From assembly GCA_003255065.1 (NCBI GenBank), contig QAOA01007551.1, positions 609,845-673,844 on the forward strand: a stretch of 64,000 nucleotides of DNA. Reading direction: 5' to 3'. This DNA is from Cercis canadensis (Eukaryota > Streptophyta > Magnoliopsida > Fabales > Fabaceae). Below are positions 46,301-57,741 of the stretch, piece by piece. Under the pieces are notes generated by a model. That model ran no database searches and had not been told where the DNA came from. It worked only from the letters and a program-made list of their open reading frames with translations. Position 1 is the stretch's first letter, and each line of letters opens with the position of its first letter. The translations under genes were made by a program, and so were the position numbers.

Positions 46301-47986
46301 ACATGTTGAAGAAGCATAGTAACTTTTATTTCCCACCTATCGGTCAAGCATCTAAGGAGTTTCTATACTTGCTTCTTTTGAGTATATTCTCTACCAAGGC
46401 TCTTGAGATTGTTTATACTTGCTTCTTTTGAGTATATTCTCCGAAGATGTCGATTTTAACTTCTTTTACATCGCTTGTTCCTTCATGTATTGCTTTGAGT
46501 CTATCCCACATCTCTTTTTTCCATATTACAAGAGGCTATGTGTTCATACTCTTTTGAGGATATTGCACACAGGATATTATACCTTGCTTTGGAGTTCAAG
46601 GTATACATGTGTTGATCATCCAGTGTGTACTAACTTTCTTCTTTTGGAACTTGTATCCCGTCAACCATCTTTGTTGGTGGTGTCATCCCATTCCTCACAA
46701 TGGCCCATACTTTGTAGTCGATGGATTCTAGATACTTCTCCATCCTTTCCTTCCAATACTTATAGTTGTCACCATTATAGAATGTTGACTTGTTGGAGTG
46801 AGCTGAACTTTGCATTTCGATTTTACCTACAAAAATCAGAATTTTGATCTTTTAACTTAAAGTTGTTAAACCTATAAATTGAGCTCAAAGCTCTGATACC
46901 AATTGAGAGTTCAAATATGCTCCTAGAGGGGAGTGAATAGGAGATTAATAAAAATTAAACTAAATCTTAGAACTTGATTTAAACATAAAACATGTACTTC
47001 AATAAGAAACAAGTTTGATAACCAATTTTCAGATATAGCAAAAAAAAATACTTAATGAAACTGCATCAAGAAATATAGATAACAGAAATGTAAGAGGTGA
47101 AGGGTTTAGAGACAGAAGCTATAATTTATAGTGGTTCGGCCAATAAAGCCTAAGTCCACTCTCTTAAGGCTGGGGTTTCACTAACAGTTGAGATTATTTG
47201 ATCAAGCTTCTCCAAGTTGCTTACAAAACTGGTTTTACACGAGATCATCAGTGAACTCCTTCTTTTTGGTTCTTACAAGCTCACCAGAAACTTTCTCTCC
47301 CTTTAATCAAGAGTAGAGGTCACTCTCCCCAGATTTTTCCAATGGAAATATGTAATACAAAAGCCCAGATTAATTTTTGTTCCTAACACAAATCTCTCTC
47401 TCTTTTACAAACAGTAGATCAACTAGGCAAAAATTAGAGTGATGAACAAGAAGGTGGATTGCTTGTGATGATCACACAAACTTTTTTTTTCTAAACGATT
47501 TCTACTCTAAAATTCTGTATTTTTCACCAACACTTGGGTCTTCAATATATAGGCGTCCAGAGGTAGAAGATGGTCATTTAAATTAGACAAAATCTTCAAT
47601 GCTTGGCTATCAAATCGTGGTATATTAGGAATCTTTCTATTCTTCTTTGATTTGTTTCCTAACATAACTCATCTTTTGAAAACTTCCTTTTATAACTTTC
47701 AACAGTTTTTTTCTTGATTGATTTCTTCCACACGAATCTACCTTTGATTGAGTGATATTTGCTCTAAAATAATCACTAATTTCGAAATATCTTTTGATTG
47801 CCACATCAGCATGCCTTCTTGAAATGAACCAGCTTTACATTAAAACTTGTTTCAACTAAGGCAAAACTCCTTCTTCTGAATCATTAACCTGTCACTTTAG
47901 TAAACACTTAGCAAACTAATTAGGGTTAGTGACAGAGAAGGTCATTTGTTATCATCAAAATATGATTGGAGGATGTGGAACTAACA
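43332..47986 (-). mobile_element. Truncated copia fossil: 5' LTR, gag and pol up to early RT, - strand
   Basis: The LTR is at 46904-47986 (1083 bp, TGTTAGTTCCACATCC on the minus strand). The primer site GGTATCAGAGC lies just inside (about 46890-46902). Gag starts at 46815. A CCHC knuckle (CYECKKLGHIKPNC) lies near 45960, and protease LDSGCSKHMTGD near 45080. Then come GAG pre-integrase (44780-44600), integrase with DLFGPSPTSSLNGKKYGFV and DDYSRFTWVFF (44520-43890), and the start of reverse transcriptase (43650-43340, ending ARIVARGYNQQEGIDF). It stops there against the gypsy piece, so RNase H and the 3' LTR are missing. About eight breaks besides the truncation. Fossil. Confidence 0.88.
46904..47986 (-). 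repeat. 5' LTR of the minus-strand copia fossil
   Basis: Inner edge TGAGAGTTC, outer edge GAACTAACA. It is related in inverted direction to 39748-40854 and in the same direction to 16766-17725. Confidence 0.85.
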
Positions 47987-48015
47987 AAGAAGACCTTATT
48001 ACTAATAGAGAAATC

Positions 48016-48417
48016 CTATAACTTCATATCTAAACCAAAGTGAGTACTCAAATCAGTTACACAAACGATAGTGCAATCATAGACAGGATCAGGATCTTTG
48101 GTAGGCTTTAAGCAAAAGTGGGCAACACATGCAGGTTTACAGGCATAGTACCATAGGGGACCTCCTGGTCCATGGCAAGCCACCTTACACGTCAAACGGC
48201 AAGCCAAATATTTTGCCATTACGGCAGGGGTTTCATTCTCAGTTGCAGTGTGATCTAAGAAAGGGATTTAGAGATCATAATATTGGGCAGTTGCAGGTGA
48301 AACTCTAGGACTATTCAGTGGAAGTGAATACCTTGTAGCTGAAGAGGTAGAAGAGTAATGGGCATGCGCTATAACTAGCACAAGAAAGGCAACAGCCTTT
48401 GTTTTCATCATCATCAT
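48016..48417 (-). pseudogene. Secreted Cys-rich (thionin-like?) peptide gene, broken, copy B
   Basis: The N-terminal part is signal-peptide-like (KTKAVAFLVLVIAHAHYSST). The C-terminal part has regular C-X3-C pairs (CRLTCKVAC, ACKPAC, YDCTIVC) and ends THFGLDMKL. It is collinear with copy A (HAYYSS/HAHYSS; ACRVAC/ACRLTC; ACTPAC/ACKPAC; DCTIGC/DCTIVC) and lies on the same strand, so the two are tandem duplicates now separated by the retroelement block. About one break. Treated as a fossil. The peptide family was not identified with certainty. Confidence 0.5.
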
Positions 48418-48700
48418 CAATGACAAGCTTTCTTGTCATGTTTTATTTCCTATCTATATATGTTCTAACCACACGAACAGCTTCACAAGATACAAAATTT
48501 CATAAAATACGAGTACAGTTAGTGTTGAGGAAAAATGACTTAAAAAATTCAGCTTTGTAAAGTATTTACGCAAATGGAGTGGTTTGAAAACTATTTACCG
48601 ATTTGGGCAATTTTGATTAAATTATTGATAAACACACTAAGGAAGAGGTCACACTACTTTGTAACTAACATGACTCTACTTCAAAGTAGCATGACCCTCA

Positions 48701-48731
48701 GAGTCACGCTACTTACAAAGTAGCGTGACTC
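48701..48731. repeat. Perfect 14-bp palindrome with 3-nt loop
   Basis: GAGTCACGCTACTT, a loop of ACA, then AAGTAGCGTGACTC. A looser version of the same words (AAAGTAGCATGAC) precedes it at 48683-48695. It could be an imperfect foldback element or a regulatory palindrome. Confidence 0.85.
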
Positions 48732-49025
48732 ATCTTATCCGTGTCTCATGAATAAAATAATTAAAAATGCATTATTTTGTTAAATAGTTTGCACAATATT
48801 CTATTTTGATAAATGTTTGCTAAAGTATATTTTGTTAGTCAATTTGCCATTAGTCACAGAAGTTTTAGATGCACAAATTTGTACATCTAAGTTGAAAAAG
48901 AAAAAGTTTAAGTAACGCGAACAAAATTCACTTAGAAGTAGTCCCTTGGTGGTGTTGATTAATGCATCTATGTCTAGTAGAATTAGCTAGCATGATTCAA
49001 CTTGACATTTTGACAATTTTATATT

Positions 49026-49291
49026 GAGTAAAACCCATTTTTCATCCTTGAAAGATGGCATTGGTGACAATTTAGTTCTTCAATCATTTTTAGTGACAAT
49101 TTAGTCCTTGAATGTTAATTCCGTACGCCAGTTTAGTCTCTCAGTCTATCCAACGCTCAGCGACAGAAGCCAACGGATGACTAAACTGGCGTATAGAATT
49201 AACATTCAATGACTAAATTGTCACTAAAAATGATTGAAGGACTAAATTGTCACTAATGTCATCTTTCAATGACGAAAAAGGGGTTTTACTC
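49026..49291. mobile_element. Foldback MITE (Mutator-type family), copy 2
   Basis: A 266 bp near-perfect palindrome. The ends are GAGTAAAACCC and GGGTTTTACTC, with long arms containing GACAATTTAGTCCTTGAATG. It is flanked by ATTTTATATT on both sides (49016-49025 and 49292-49301), a 10-bp target duplication as made by Mutator-like transposases. Non-autonomous, no coding. Confidence 0.88.
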
Positions 49292-49301
49292 ATTTTATAT
49301 T

Positions 49302-50700
49302 AATCAACTATGCATATAACACTTTTCTTATTTATTGTCAATGATGACTGTTTAACTATGGCAACAGGCTCTGACCTCAAAGCTGTAATGTCGATACTAC
49401 GAAGGTACGAAGACTAGATCAAATTCTATGATTGCCCTAACAAACGAAAATTTGAGTGACCTTTCCCACAGTAATGTCTCTTGGCCGTAATCATGAGGGT
49501 GGCGAATTAAATTTCACTGAGGTTCATCATGCACATTGATCTACTCCTACACACGAGACATCATTAACATGTGATGACATATGAAAACTGTGACAAAAAC
49601 TCTGTTGACATTATTTATTGACATACAGTCAAATGCATATAGTAATTGATTTTGATAAAAATGATAGGTTTTAATCTAAGATCTCTAGCAAAATACTTAA
49701 ATTATATACCATTAGAAAGCATTTAATGAAAATTGACCAAGTAATGTCTAGGTCCAAGAACAAAGGATGAACAATTTGTGGCATTCCAATAAATTTAAGT
49801 AGGTACAACTTGACTTAAATTGTGCCAGGTGTGAAGCCATGGGAATAGTATAATAAGTACCATATCTTTCTCTTATTTTGTTGGCAAATAGGATGGCTCT
49901 AGCTTTTTCTGAAGTGTAATTTTTTTTCCTTTCTTTGCTTTCGTTACAAAAAACAAAACAAAAAAGTAGCATAATTCTCAATTTAGCATAAAAGAGAAAA
50001 AAAAAATCAGAAATTTTTTTACCATTCAAAAAACTCTCACCTTCTATTTTGTCAACTAATACAAATTTATAATATTACCAAAATATTTAGGAAAATTTCT
50101 CGTATTTTTATTATCATGACATTAACTTCTTTTTATATGAGTAATTTCTCTTTTTATTCATTTTCTCCAAAATCTCATGCTGAAGTATAATGGATAAAAT
50201 TGTGATAGCAATTTTTTTTAAAGCCATAATTTTTATAGGTAAAAGTTCATGAGATTAGTTAATTGACTTAATCCATATATCATGACTATTGACTTATTCA
50301 TGGATTAGCCATGATTTTTATTGCATGGACGCTAATTTCATGGATTTTTATCAAACACAAATCTAATTAATATTTCACAAAATATGAGTTATGCAAAAAA
50401 AAAAAAGGAAGCTGTGTTGGAGTAGAGCTGGTCTTATATTAACTCAAATTGTGCCACAAAAGAAGGTATTAGTTATGATCTAATAGTAAGGAGTTCTGAT
50501 AATTTGCAGAAGATAAGATATTCGAGCTTCTATGCCGTAATATAACAAAACAGAAAAATAAATAAATAAATAAGCCACTTACTTTGAATGATTCAGGAAC
50601 CCTCACTCCAATCTTATTTTTTGCTACACATTTCTAATACGTACTAAATTCTCTTATTTTTGTCATATTTTTTTTATTTCTTGTAACAACTTCTTTTCTG
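49302..50700. other. Gene-less AT-rich stretch
   Basis: No coding or repeat structure is supported. Short frames here (such as 49748-50029 on the minus strand) have no recognisable motifs. Confidence 0.6.
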
Positions 50701-50702
50701 TG

Positions 50703-50947
50703 TCATATAAGGGAATTTTTTTTTTCTTTTTAAAATTTTTTTACCTTCCCATGTGGCTCCTAGAAGTTGTGACTAATTCAAAGACCCAGCAAAATAGGAT
50801 CTTTAGATTGGCTGAATATCCGATCTGCTCAACTACCACTATTTGTACGACTGCAGAATCTCAACTCCCACTAGGATCAACTTCTCTCAGCATAGAGAAC
50901 TTGTTGCCGTTGTTGAAAGGAAAATGTGCAATCCGCGGACTTCATCG
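50703..50947 (+). promoter_or_regulatory. Possible TATA box and 5' exon of the LHT gene
   Basis: CATATAAG at about 50704-50711 could be a TATA box. Near 50947 there is a donor-like TCG before GTACTT, and TTCTTATGCAG before GAAAAC at 51084 is a good acceptor. If this intron is used, an in-frame ATG at 50924 would give a start MCNPRTSS joined to ENHDNG. An upstream ATG near 50750 opens another frame. Confidence 0.3.
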
Positions 50948-51078
50948 GTACTTATTATTGTTTAAGCTCATCTTATAATTTTTGTATTATTTCATTCTGC
51001 TTTTAATACCACATTCATGAGCTTCTGTTTCATCTTAGTGAATGATTCAAGTAACATTTTGGTGCCATACAAATTCTT

Positions 51079-53334
51079 ATGCAGGAAAACCATGACAATG
51101 GGAATGAAACAGTTCAAACTAAGCAAGACAAGCTAGAAAACTGGTTGCCCATCACTGCAGAAAGGAAAGCGAAATGGTGGTATTCAACTTTTCACAATGT
51201 TACAGCAATGGTTGGTGCCGGAGTGCTAGGCTTACCATATGCAATATCGCAGCTTGGATGGTATATAGCATTATCTTTACTTTCTTTTCGTTTTTTGTTT
51301 TGTTTTAACTCTAAGGTTATTTTTGGGCCAACTTCGTGCACGAGACTAAGTCCCTCCCAGAAAAATCTTAAGGGCGCACTTTTATATCGCCTTGGTGCAT
51401 TCAAACGAAAAATTTTCTTGGGTACTAGCCCCAAAATTCGCCTCGGCTAATTTCAATGAATTTATTCTATCTTTATCACCAAGTCAAACTCTTAATATTA
51501 TAGCTTTATTTTACTATATATACATAAAGGGACATCAATCTTTCATGCACATTTGAATCTCATTGGTTAATACGATGCACTAATTTAATTCCTCCTTCTG
51601 GTTTACTTCTAGGATTCCTGGTATTACAGCGATCATTGTTTCTTGGCTGATCACTTTTTATACATTGTGGCAACTTGTTGAAATGCATGAATTGGTTCCT
51701 GGGAAGAGATTCGATCGGTATTTTGAGCTAGGAGAGCATGGTTTTGGCCCAAAACTTGGATACTGGATAGTAATGCCACAGCAACTAACTGTTCAAGTGG
51801 CTTCATGCATTGTGTATTGTGTCACTGGTGGAAAGTCACTGAAGAAGTTCTTTGATCTGCTATGTGAAAGTCAAGCTGTAAGTGAAATTAGACAGACATA
51901 CTATATGCTCTTCTTTATAGCTATGCAGGCCTTGCTTTCACAAATTCCCAACTTCAATTCGTTGAAAGGAGTTTCTTTGCTAGCTGCAGTGATGTCTTGC
52001 TGGTATGATTTTCTTTGTCGTTTTTGGTCTGTGTCCAATACTTATGTGTTTCATATATGATCTTAAATTTATGAAAACCACTTGCATGCAGTTATTCTAT
52101 GGTGGCCTTTGCTACTTCAATTATACATGGGAGTCATCATCATCCTCATGAATATGGAGTTCGATCACATACCACTCCTGGTAAAATTTTCGATGTTTTA
52201 AATGGACTCGGAACCATTGCATTTGCCTTCGCAGGACACAGTGTGGTTTTAGAGATTCAAGCTACAATACCTTCCACAGAAGAGAAACCTTCAAAGAAAC
52301 CAATGTGGCGAGGGGTCATAGCTGCTTATCTTATAGTTATTGCTTGTTATATATCAGTTGCAGTATCTGGTTATTGGGCATTTGGAGCAAATGTAGAGGA
52401 TGATGTACTCATTTCACTTGAGCATCCTAATTGGCTTATTGCTATTGCTAATCTTATGGTATTCCTTCATGTGGTAGGAAGTTATCAGGTAAAATAACAT
52501 TTATTATGTATATTCAATTTTATGATAATCAAGGTATCGAGATAATGATAGTTGAATAATTCTTTCTCTTAATTATGCTTCAGGTATTTGCAATGCCTGT
52601 TTTTGACATGATTGAGTCATGTTTGGTGCAAAAATGGAATTTTAATCCTTCCACAACTCTGCGTATCATTGCTAGAAGTGTATTTGTCGGTAAGAACTAT
52701 ATCAAATGAAAATTTAAATAAAAATACTTTATATGATAAACAAGTTATGTAAATAAATTAATGAGAGTGTTCCGAAAGCAAATTAAATTAATGAGAATTA
52801 TAACACATTGGTAATAGTATAAAAGTATTATTATTGTCCAATAATCACAACAATTTTGACAATTGACCAATACTTCGGCATGTTTTGTACTTTTTATAGC
52901 TGTTGCAGGATTCGTTTCAATCTGTATTCCATTTTTTGGAGGACTGTTAGGATTTTTTGGAGGATTAGCTTTTGCGTCGACATCATTTTTTGTAAGAATT
53001 ATTACTATTACTATTATTATTATTATTGAAATTTCAAATGTCAATTCTAAATCTTAAATATTTGATACAGATACCTTGTATAATATGGTTGATAGTTAAA
53101 CAACCAAAAAGGTGGAGTCTTCATTGGACTGCATCAATGGTATAAATTTTACATTAAATTACTTGAGTGCATTGTTCGTATATACTTTCAAATTTATGTA
53201 TATAATAACTTTAATGGATATATGTTTAATTTCAGATTTGCATAATTATTGGCGTTCTGATAGCAGTTCTTGCGCCCATTGGAGGAATACGAACGATTAT
53301 TCTTTCTGCGAAGACTTACAAGATGTTTTCTTGA
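51079..53334 (+). CDS. Lysine/histidine transporter-like (LHT) amino-acid permease, seven exons
   Basis: LHT proteins are plasma-membrane proton/amino-acid symporters of the AAAP family. Coding exons by splice sites: 51079-51260, 51613-52002, 52092-52488, 52584-52689, 52900-52991, 53071-53139, 53236-53334. All introns are GT-AG, and the total is 444 residues, the usual LHT length. Family motifs in order: [36 protein letters not shown] (residues about 46-61), [81 protein letters not shown], and the end PIGGIRTI...KTYKMFS. About ten hydrophobic segments are present. No frame break is seen, so it is probably functional. The start is uncertain: ATG at 51079 overlaps a good acceptor, and an alternative start at 50924 would use an extra intron. 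Intron 1 contains a spurious read-through frame. Confidence 0.92.
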
Positions 53335-55550
53335 TTATATGTGTACAGTTTGAATTTTTTAGAACAATATTATCTAGAGTTAACAATGAATTCTATTGGT
53401 TTTTAAAAGAATTCATTGTAAATCCTTTCATTGCTAGAGATGTTATTCTAATTGTGTAGACCAAGGTTTGGGCATTGGAAGATTCATATTAGGAAATCGA
53501 ACTTGCCCATTACCTTTTATTTTTAATAAATTTTGTCAGTTATTCTTTTAATGAGAATTCTCAGCCATCTTTACATTTTGTGCAAAAAGTTTCAACCACT
53601 TTGTCAAGATTCAAAACTTACATATCAGAATTGAAGAGTCTTGTGGTTGCTGTATTGACTGTGTTGTCATGGTTTCTTTTACTTCCTATTAAGTGGACTC
53701 CATTGAATGCTGTTATGGTCACAAAAGGAAAGTACTAGACTGACTCTAAAACTTGCTGCTTTTATGGAATTGTCATGTGGTATTAGACACTAGTATTACC
53801 ATTGCTACCAAGCCCGCTTTCAACAAAAGTGAATGCGGAAAATGGCTCAATGGCGTTGCTGCTTTAAATCTTGATTTTGAATTTGTAGGAGATCACATTC
53901 CCAGGTTTATACTTTGTTTTAGTGCCGAACTTTCTTCCTTCATTGCTTCATTCCATTACTCTTCTTTCTACTATGCTTCTTTGTATTTACAGAACTCCTT
54001 TTTTCCTTTCTATATGATGTATTTGCATATCTAGGATTTGGTTTTGATTGCCTGGTTCACATTCAAAGTTGTGGTTGTGGAAATCTGCCTCTTCAACTTT
54101 TTCTTCTTTTCGATATTGATGTGTCTCTTTCTTGTTCTCTTTGGCAAATGTCTGTTTGCTAAGGACTTGGTTTCCATCTAGATATTTCCCTTTGCTCACT
54201 TAGATCTTCTACAATTGGGAAAAAAAAAAAGAAAAACACAAAAATCCATCAATTTGAATTTTCCATGGAGAATATGACCATAATGACAGTACAACCTATT
54301 TTTTCTAACGGGTTATTAATTTGAATCAGCCCATCAGACCAGGCCTATGTTAACAGCTCTACTCAAAGGTGCCTAAGGTTAGGGATCTAGGTGAGAGAAA
54401 GAAAGTATTAGATATTCCAAAGGTTATAATTTGCTGCTTCTTTTGTCGTTATTTTTTGTTATTTTGGCTTAACTACTGCTTCTTTTCTTATCATATTTAA
54501 TGCAATGTCTTTTCAGTTTGGGAAGCCAATATCATTGTAAATTGACACACTGTTTTCTTATAGGAACTAAGAGCAAGTCCAACTATTGTGGTTAGTGGTC
54601 ATCATGGAAAAGTTAAAGGCCTTAGGCTGATCATTGATGAAGTTGGTGGATCTTAGCAAAATCCCATAGCTGCAATTGTATTTCCTTCAATGAAGATCAT
54701 TTAGTGATACCGATTTTCAGTGGAAATAGTTTCAAATTTGTGATGCATAGTCAGAATGCAGCTTGGTCAGCAATTAAATTTGTGATCACCACTGTCACTT
54801 TTTCGACCTCCATTGCAATTTATATGAATAACTGAGTAGTTCAGTCATCAATGTACCACGGTTTCCTGGTAGTCCCTATAGTCAGCATATTTCACAAATA
54901 GGAACCATGATTTGATGAAAGTATGACTATTGATCATATAAGATTTATGTATTGATCTAAATATATGTTGCTGTCATAGTTATATATATATATGTTTTAA
55001 TGATAAGAGTATTTTTGGGTCAATTTTTACACACCAAAACTATGAAAACTATAATTTAATGAAAGCTATCTTTAGTATCTATATTGAGTATGTTTCACAA
55101 TTAGATCAATTTAGTTCCTCCATAATTGACATTAGCATTTCTCATTTGCAATTGGATGGCCACTTAAATGGAGAATTAATTTGATCCAATTATGAAAGCA
55201 CGTAGACTAAATTTATCATTTCAGAACCACAAACTAAATTGACACATTTTAAAAAGCACAAGGATGATTAAAGCCCTAATATAATACATGCTACCATAAA
55301 CAAAAACATCACGAGGTTATAAATAACAAATGACAATAAACTTAGAATTAATTAATATTTAAAATATAAATTATACATCTTAATCAAATAAAAATAAATA
55401 AATGTTTACACCTAACCTAAACCCGTAACAGATATACATTTCAAGATTCGAATCTATAGTCAGTAGTCAAAAGTATCAAATACATATATATACCTCTCAA
55501 AATTCTTATTAATATTGGTAAGTAAGTCTAGAAGCTATAATATTCCGAAG
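53335..55550. other. 3' flank of the LHT gene and intergenic DNA
   Basis: The first few hundred bases should be the LHT 3' UTR. Beyond that I see only short frames without motifs and AT-rich sequence. Confidence 0.5.
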
Positions 55551-55558
55551 AGACCAAG

Positions 55559-56654
55559 ATGATGGAGAGCGGCACCAAGAGAAGAAAGATCTTTGAAGGA
55601 TCAAAGGACAAGAGAGAGGCAAATTTGGCGAGGCAGGAGATCATGAGAGGTGTAGAAAGAAGGGAAGGAGTTCAATTGCTAGAGGACGACAAGAGGGAAG
55701 GTCAAGTTCTTTTTCTAGAGATAGGTGGGGATCTCGTGGGCATCGATCTAGATAGAGTTGGCACTTGCAATTTGCAGAGCGAATCAGAATCATCAATATA
55801 TATGAGACAAGCTTCACCACAGCCAACCCAAGCATCCATCTGTTACTATGTCTATATGGAACTATGCTTTAGCCTATAAATTCAGTGGCTACTCCAACTC
55901 TGTCTACGAGTTCGACCTCTCTCAAGTTAACCACGAGAATTATACACGAGTCTTAAGATCTCATGGGTGCCTCAATGAGAATTATAAACGAGTCTTAAGG
56001 TCACATGGCTGCCTCAATGAAGGGAAATTTGCATTGGTGACCAATCTTAAAGGTAACATTTACGTTCTTCGTTGCACTCCCAATTTCTATATTCCATATG
56101 ATGAACCCAAAGAAACTCCTTTTGAAGTTTATGATCACGACAGTAAATCTTGGAAACAAGCGCCTACTCCTCCTTTATACCAACTCTCTCCATTCCCCGA
56201 CGAGTACGAACCTGAATTGGACGATACTTACACTTGTCCTGTGTATGATCATTTTGTTATGGACGACAAGTTGTTCTTATACTGTGAGGAAAGAAAGTTT
56301 CATGTCTTCAAGCACGAGTCCCAAGAGTGGAAAATTTATAAGTTGCCTACGTGCACAACTTTTAGCAAACCTAATCTTGAGCTATTCTCACCATTTAATG
56401 GATTATGTGTATCTGATCTCCGATTTACTGGTGGCAACTCCTGAGTCATGCTTTCTATTCAACAAGTACATTCGTATTCTCATAGATATGATGATTATGA
56501 CACTTATAAAGTCAATGCTTTCGCAATGGCGAAAACGGGTGAACTCTTGTTCTTTCAAGAACTTGATGAGGTATTCCCTGGGATAATCATGCCTTACATT
56601 CCTTTGATTCGCGTAACCCACCACTTTTTAGATCTTGGTAAAGGCGATGAATAG
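55559..56654 (+). pseudogene. Kelch/F-box-kelch-like protein gene, broken
   Basis: An N-terminal part rich in charged residues (MMESGTKRRKIFEGSKDKRE) leads, after a frame change near 55830, into a beta-propeller-like part. This part includes NSVYEFDLSQV, EGKFALVTNLKGNIYVLRCT, PFEVYDHDSKSWKQAPTPP, HFVMDDKLFLYCEERKFHVF and HESQEWKIYKLP. The alternation of hydrophobic strands with short W/Y-ended turns fits kelch-type repeats of plant F-box/kelch or galactose-oxidase-like proteins, though no F-box is visible. One in-frame TGA (56442-56444) separates NAFAMAKTGELLFFQEL and the end from the rest. A 42-bp tandem duplication (55935-56018) repeats NYTRVLRSHGCLNE. With one frame change and one stop it is probably a recent pseudogene. 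A missed intron near 55830 is possible. Confidence 0.55.
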
Positions 56655-56816
56655 AACCACAAAAGAATATGTGCAATCTTGAATGGCAGATGGCTATTCT
56701 TGCCTTTTTATATCGATTTTTGATGTGCAAATGAATGATGGTTGCGCTGACATTGATAGAGATACAGATCCAGTTTGACCCCGGGAGTTTTTGAAGGTTT
56801 CTATAGTTAAAAAGAA

Positions 56817-57070
56817 GAGTTAAATACATTTTTTGTCCTTGAATTATTTCTCAAATGTCACTTTAGTTAGTAATTTATTTTATGTATCACTTTAATCCTT
56901 AAATAATCACTGCATACCAAATCAATCATTTAAGTGATCATTTTTTGTGCTATGGATTACTGATTTAGCAGGTAATGTGATTATTCGAGGATTAAAGTGA
57001 CACCAAAAATAAATCAATGAGTAAAATCACATTTGATAAATAATTCAAGGATAAAAAATATATTTTACTC
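56817..57070. mobile_element. Foldback MITE (Mutator-type family), copy 3
   Basis: A 254 bp near-palindrome with ends GAGTTAAATACATTTTTTGT and its complement ending ATATTTTACTC. The flanks TAAAAAGAA and TCAAAAGAA match in 8 of 9 bases, fitting a 9-bp target duplication. The short frame at 57033-57227 overlaps it by chance. Confidence 0.82.
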
Positions 57071-57741
57071 TCAAAAGAATGTCTTCAAATTGAACAACCA
57101 GTGTACTCTGATGCCTTCCTTCTTTCGGTACTTAATTCATCTTCGTGTCTTCAGTTTGCCTTTGATGTTTTGCCTCAATTTGCTGCTGTCCATATTATAT
57201 GATATTTTGCATTTCATCATTTTGTGAAAATAATGAGATGTCAAATCATATTCGTGTGATTTTAAACTTGTAAACTTATCAAATAACGTGTGTTGCCTGT
57301 TTATAATTAGTCTAAGTGATCAGTATCTACTTTCTTGGAAATTATTCAAAATTATTAGAGATTATAGTGGTGTAAGTTTCAAAGCAATGCTTAGAACATA
57401 TATATTTATCTTACTTGACACTTATAATCATTTTAAAAGAATGTAATTATTGCAACTCTCACTTTGGTAGTAAGAAAGCATATCTTTGACCACCATTTGC
57501 TTGGTTGTTCGTGAGCATTAGCGTGATAACACTCACTACAAGAAAATTCGTGTTTATTCACTAAAATTTCTCACAGACAACAAGTATGTGAGGAAAAATC
57601 TTACATTTCTCACCGATTTTCTCATGGAATGTTACTGTTGACATTTTTTCACAGACTTTCTCACGGAACTAAAAGGCCGTCAGAAACGTCTGTGAGAAAT
57701 GAAGTCCCAACCATCTCCATAAATACTTTAGTTTTCTCATG

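Noticed and set aside
46419-46847. 142-codon plus-strand frame
   Set aside because: It lies opposite the gag of the minus-strand copia fossil and is a shadow of it.
51079-51450. 123-codon frame as a complete protein
   Set aside because: It is LHT exon 1 read through its intron. The splice donor at 51261 ends the real exon.
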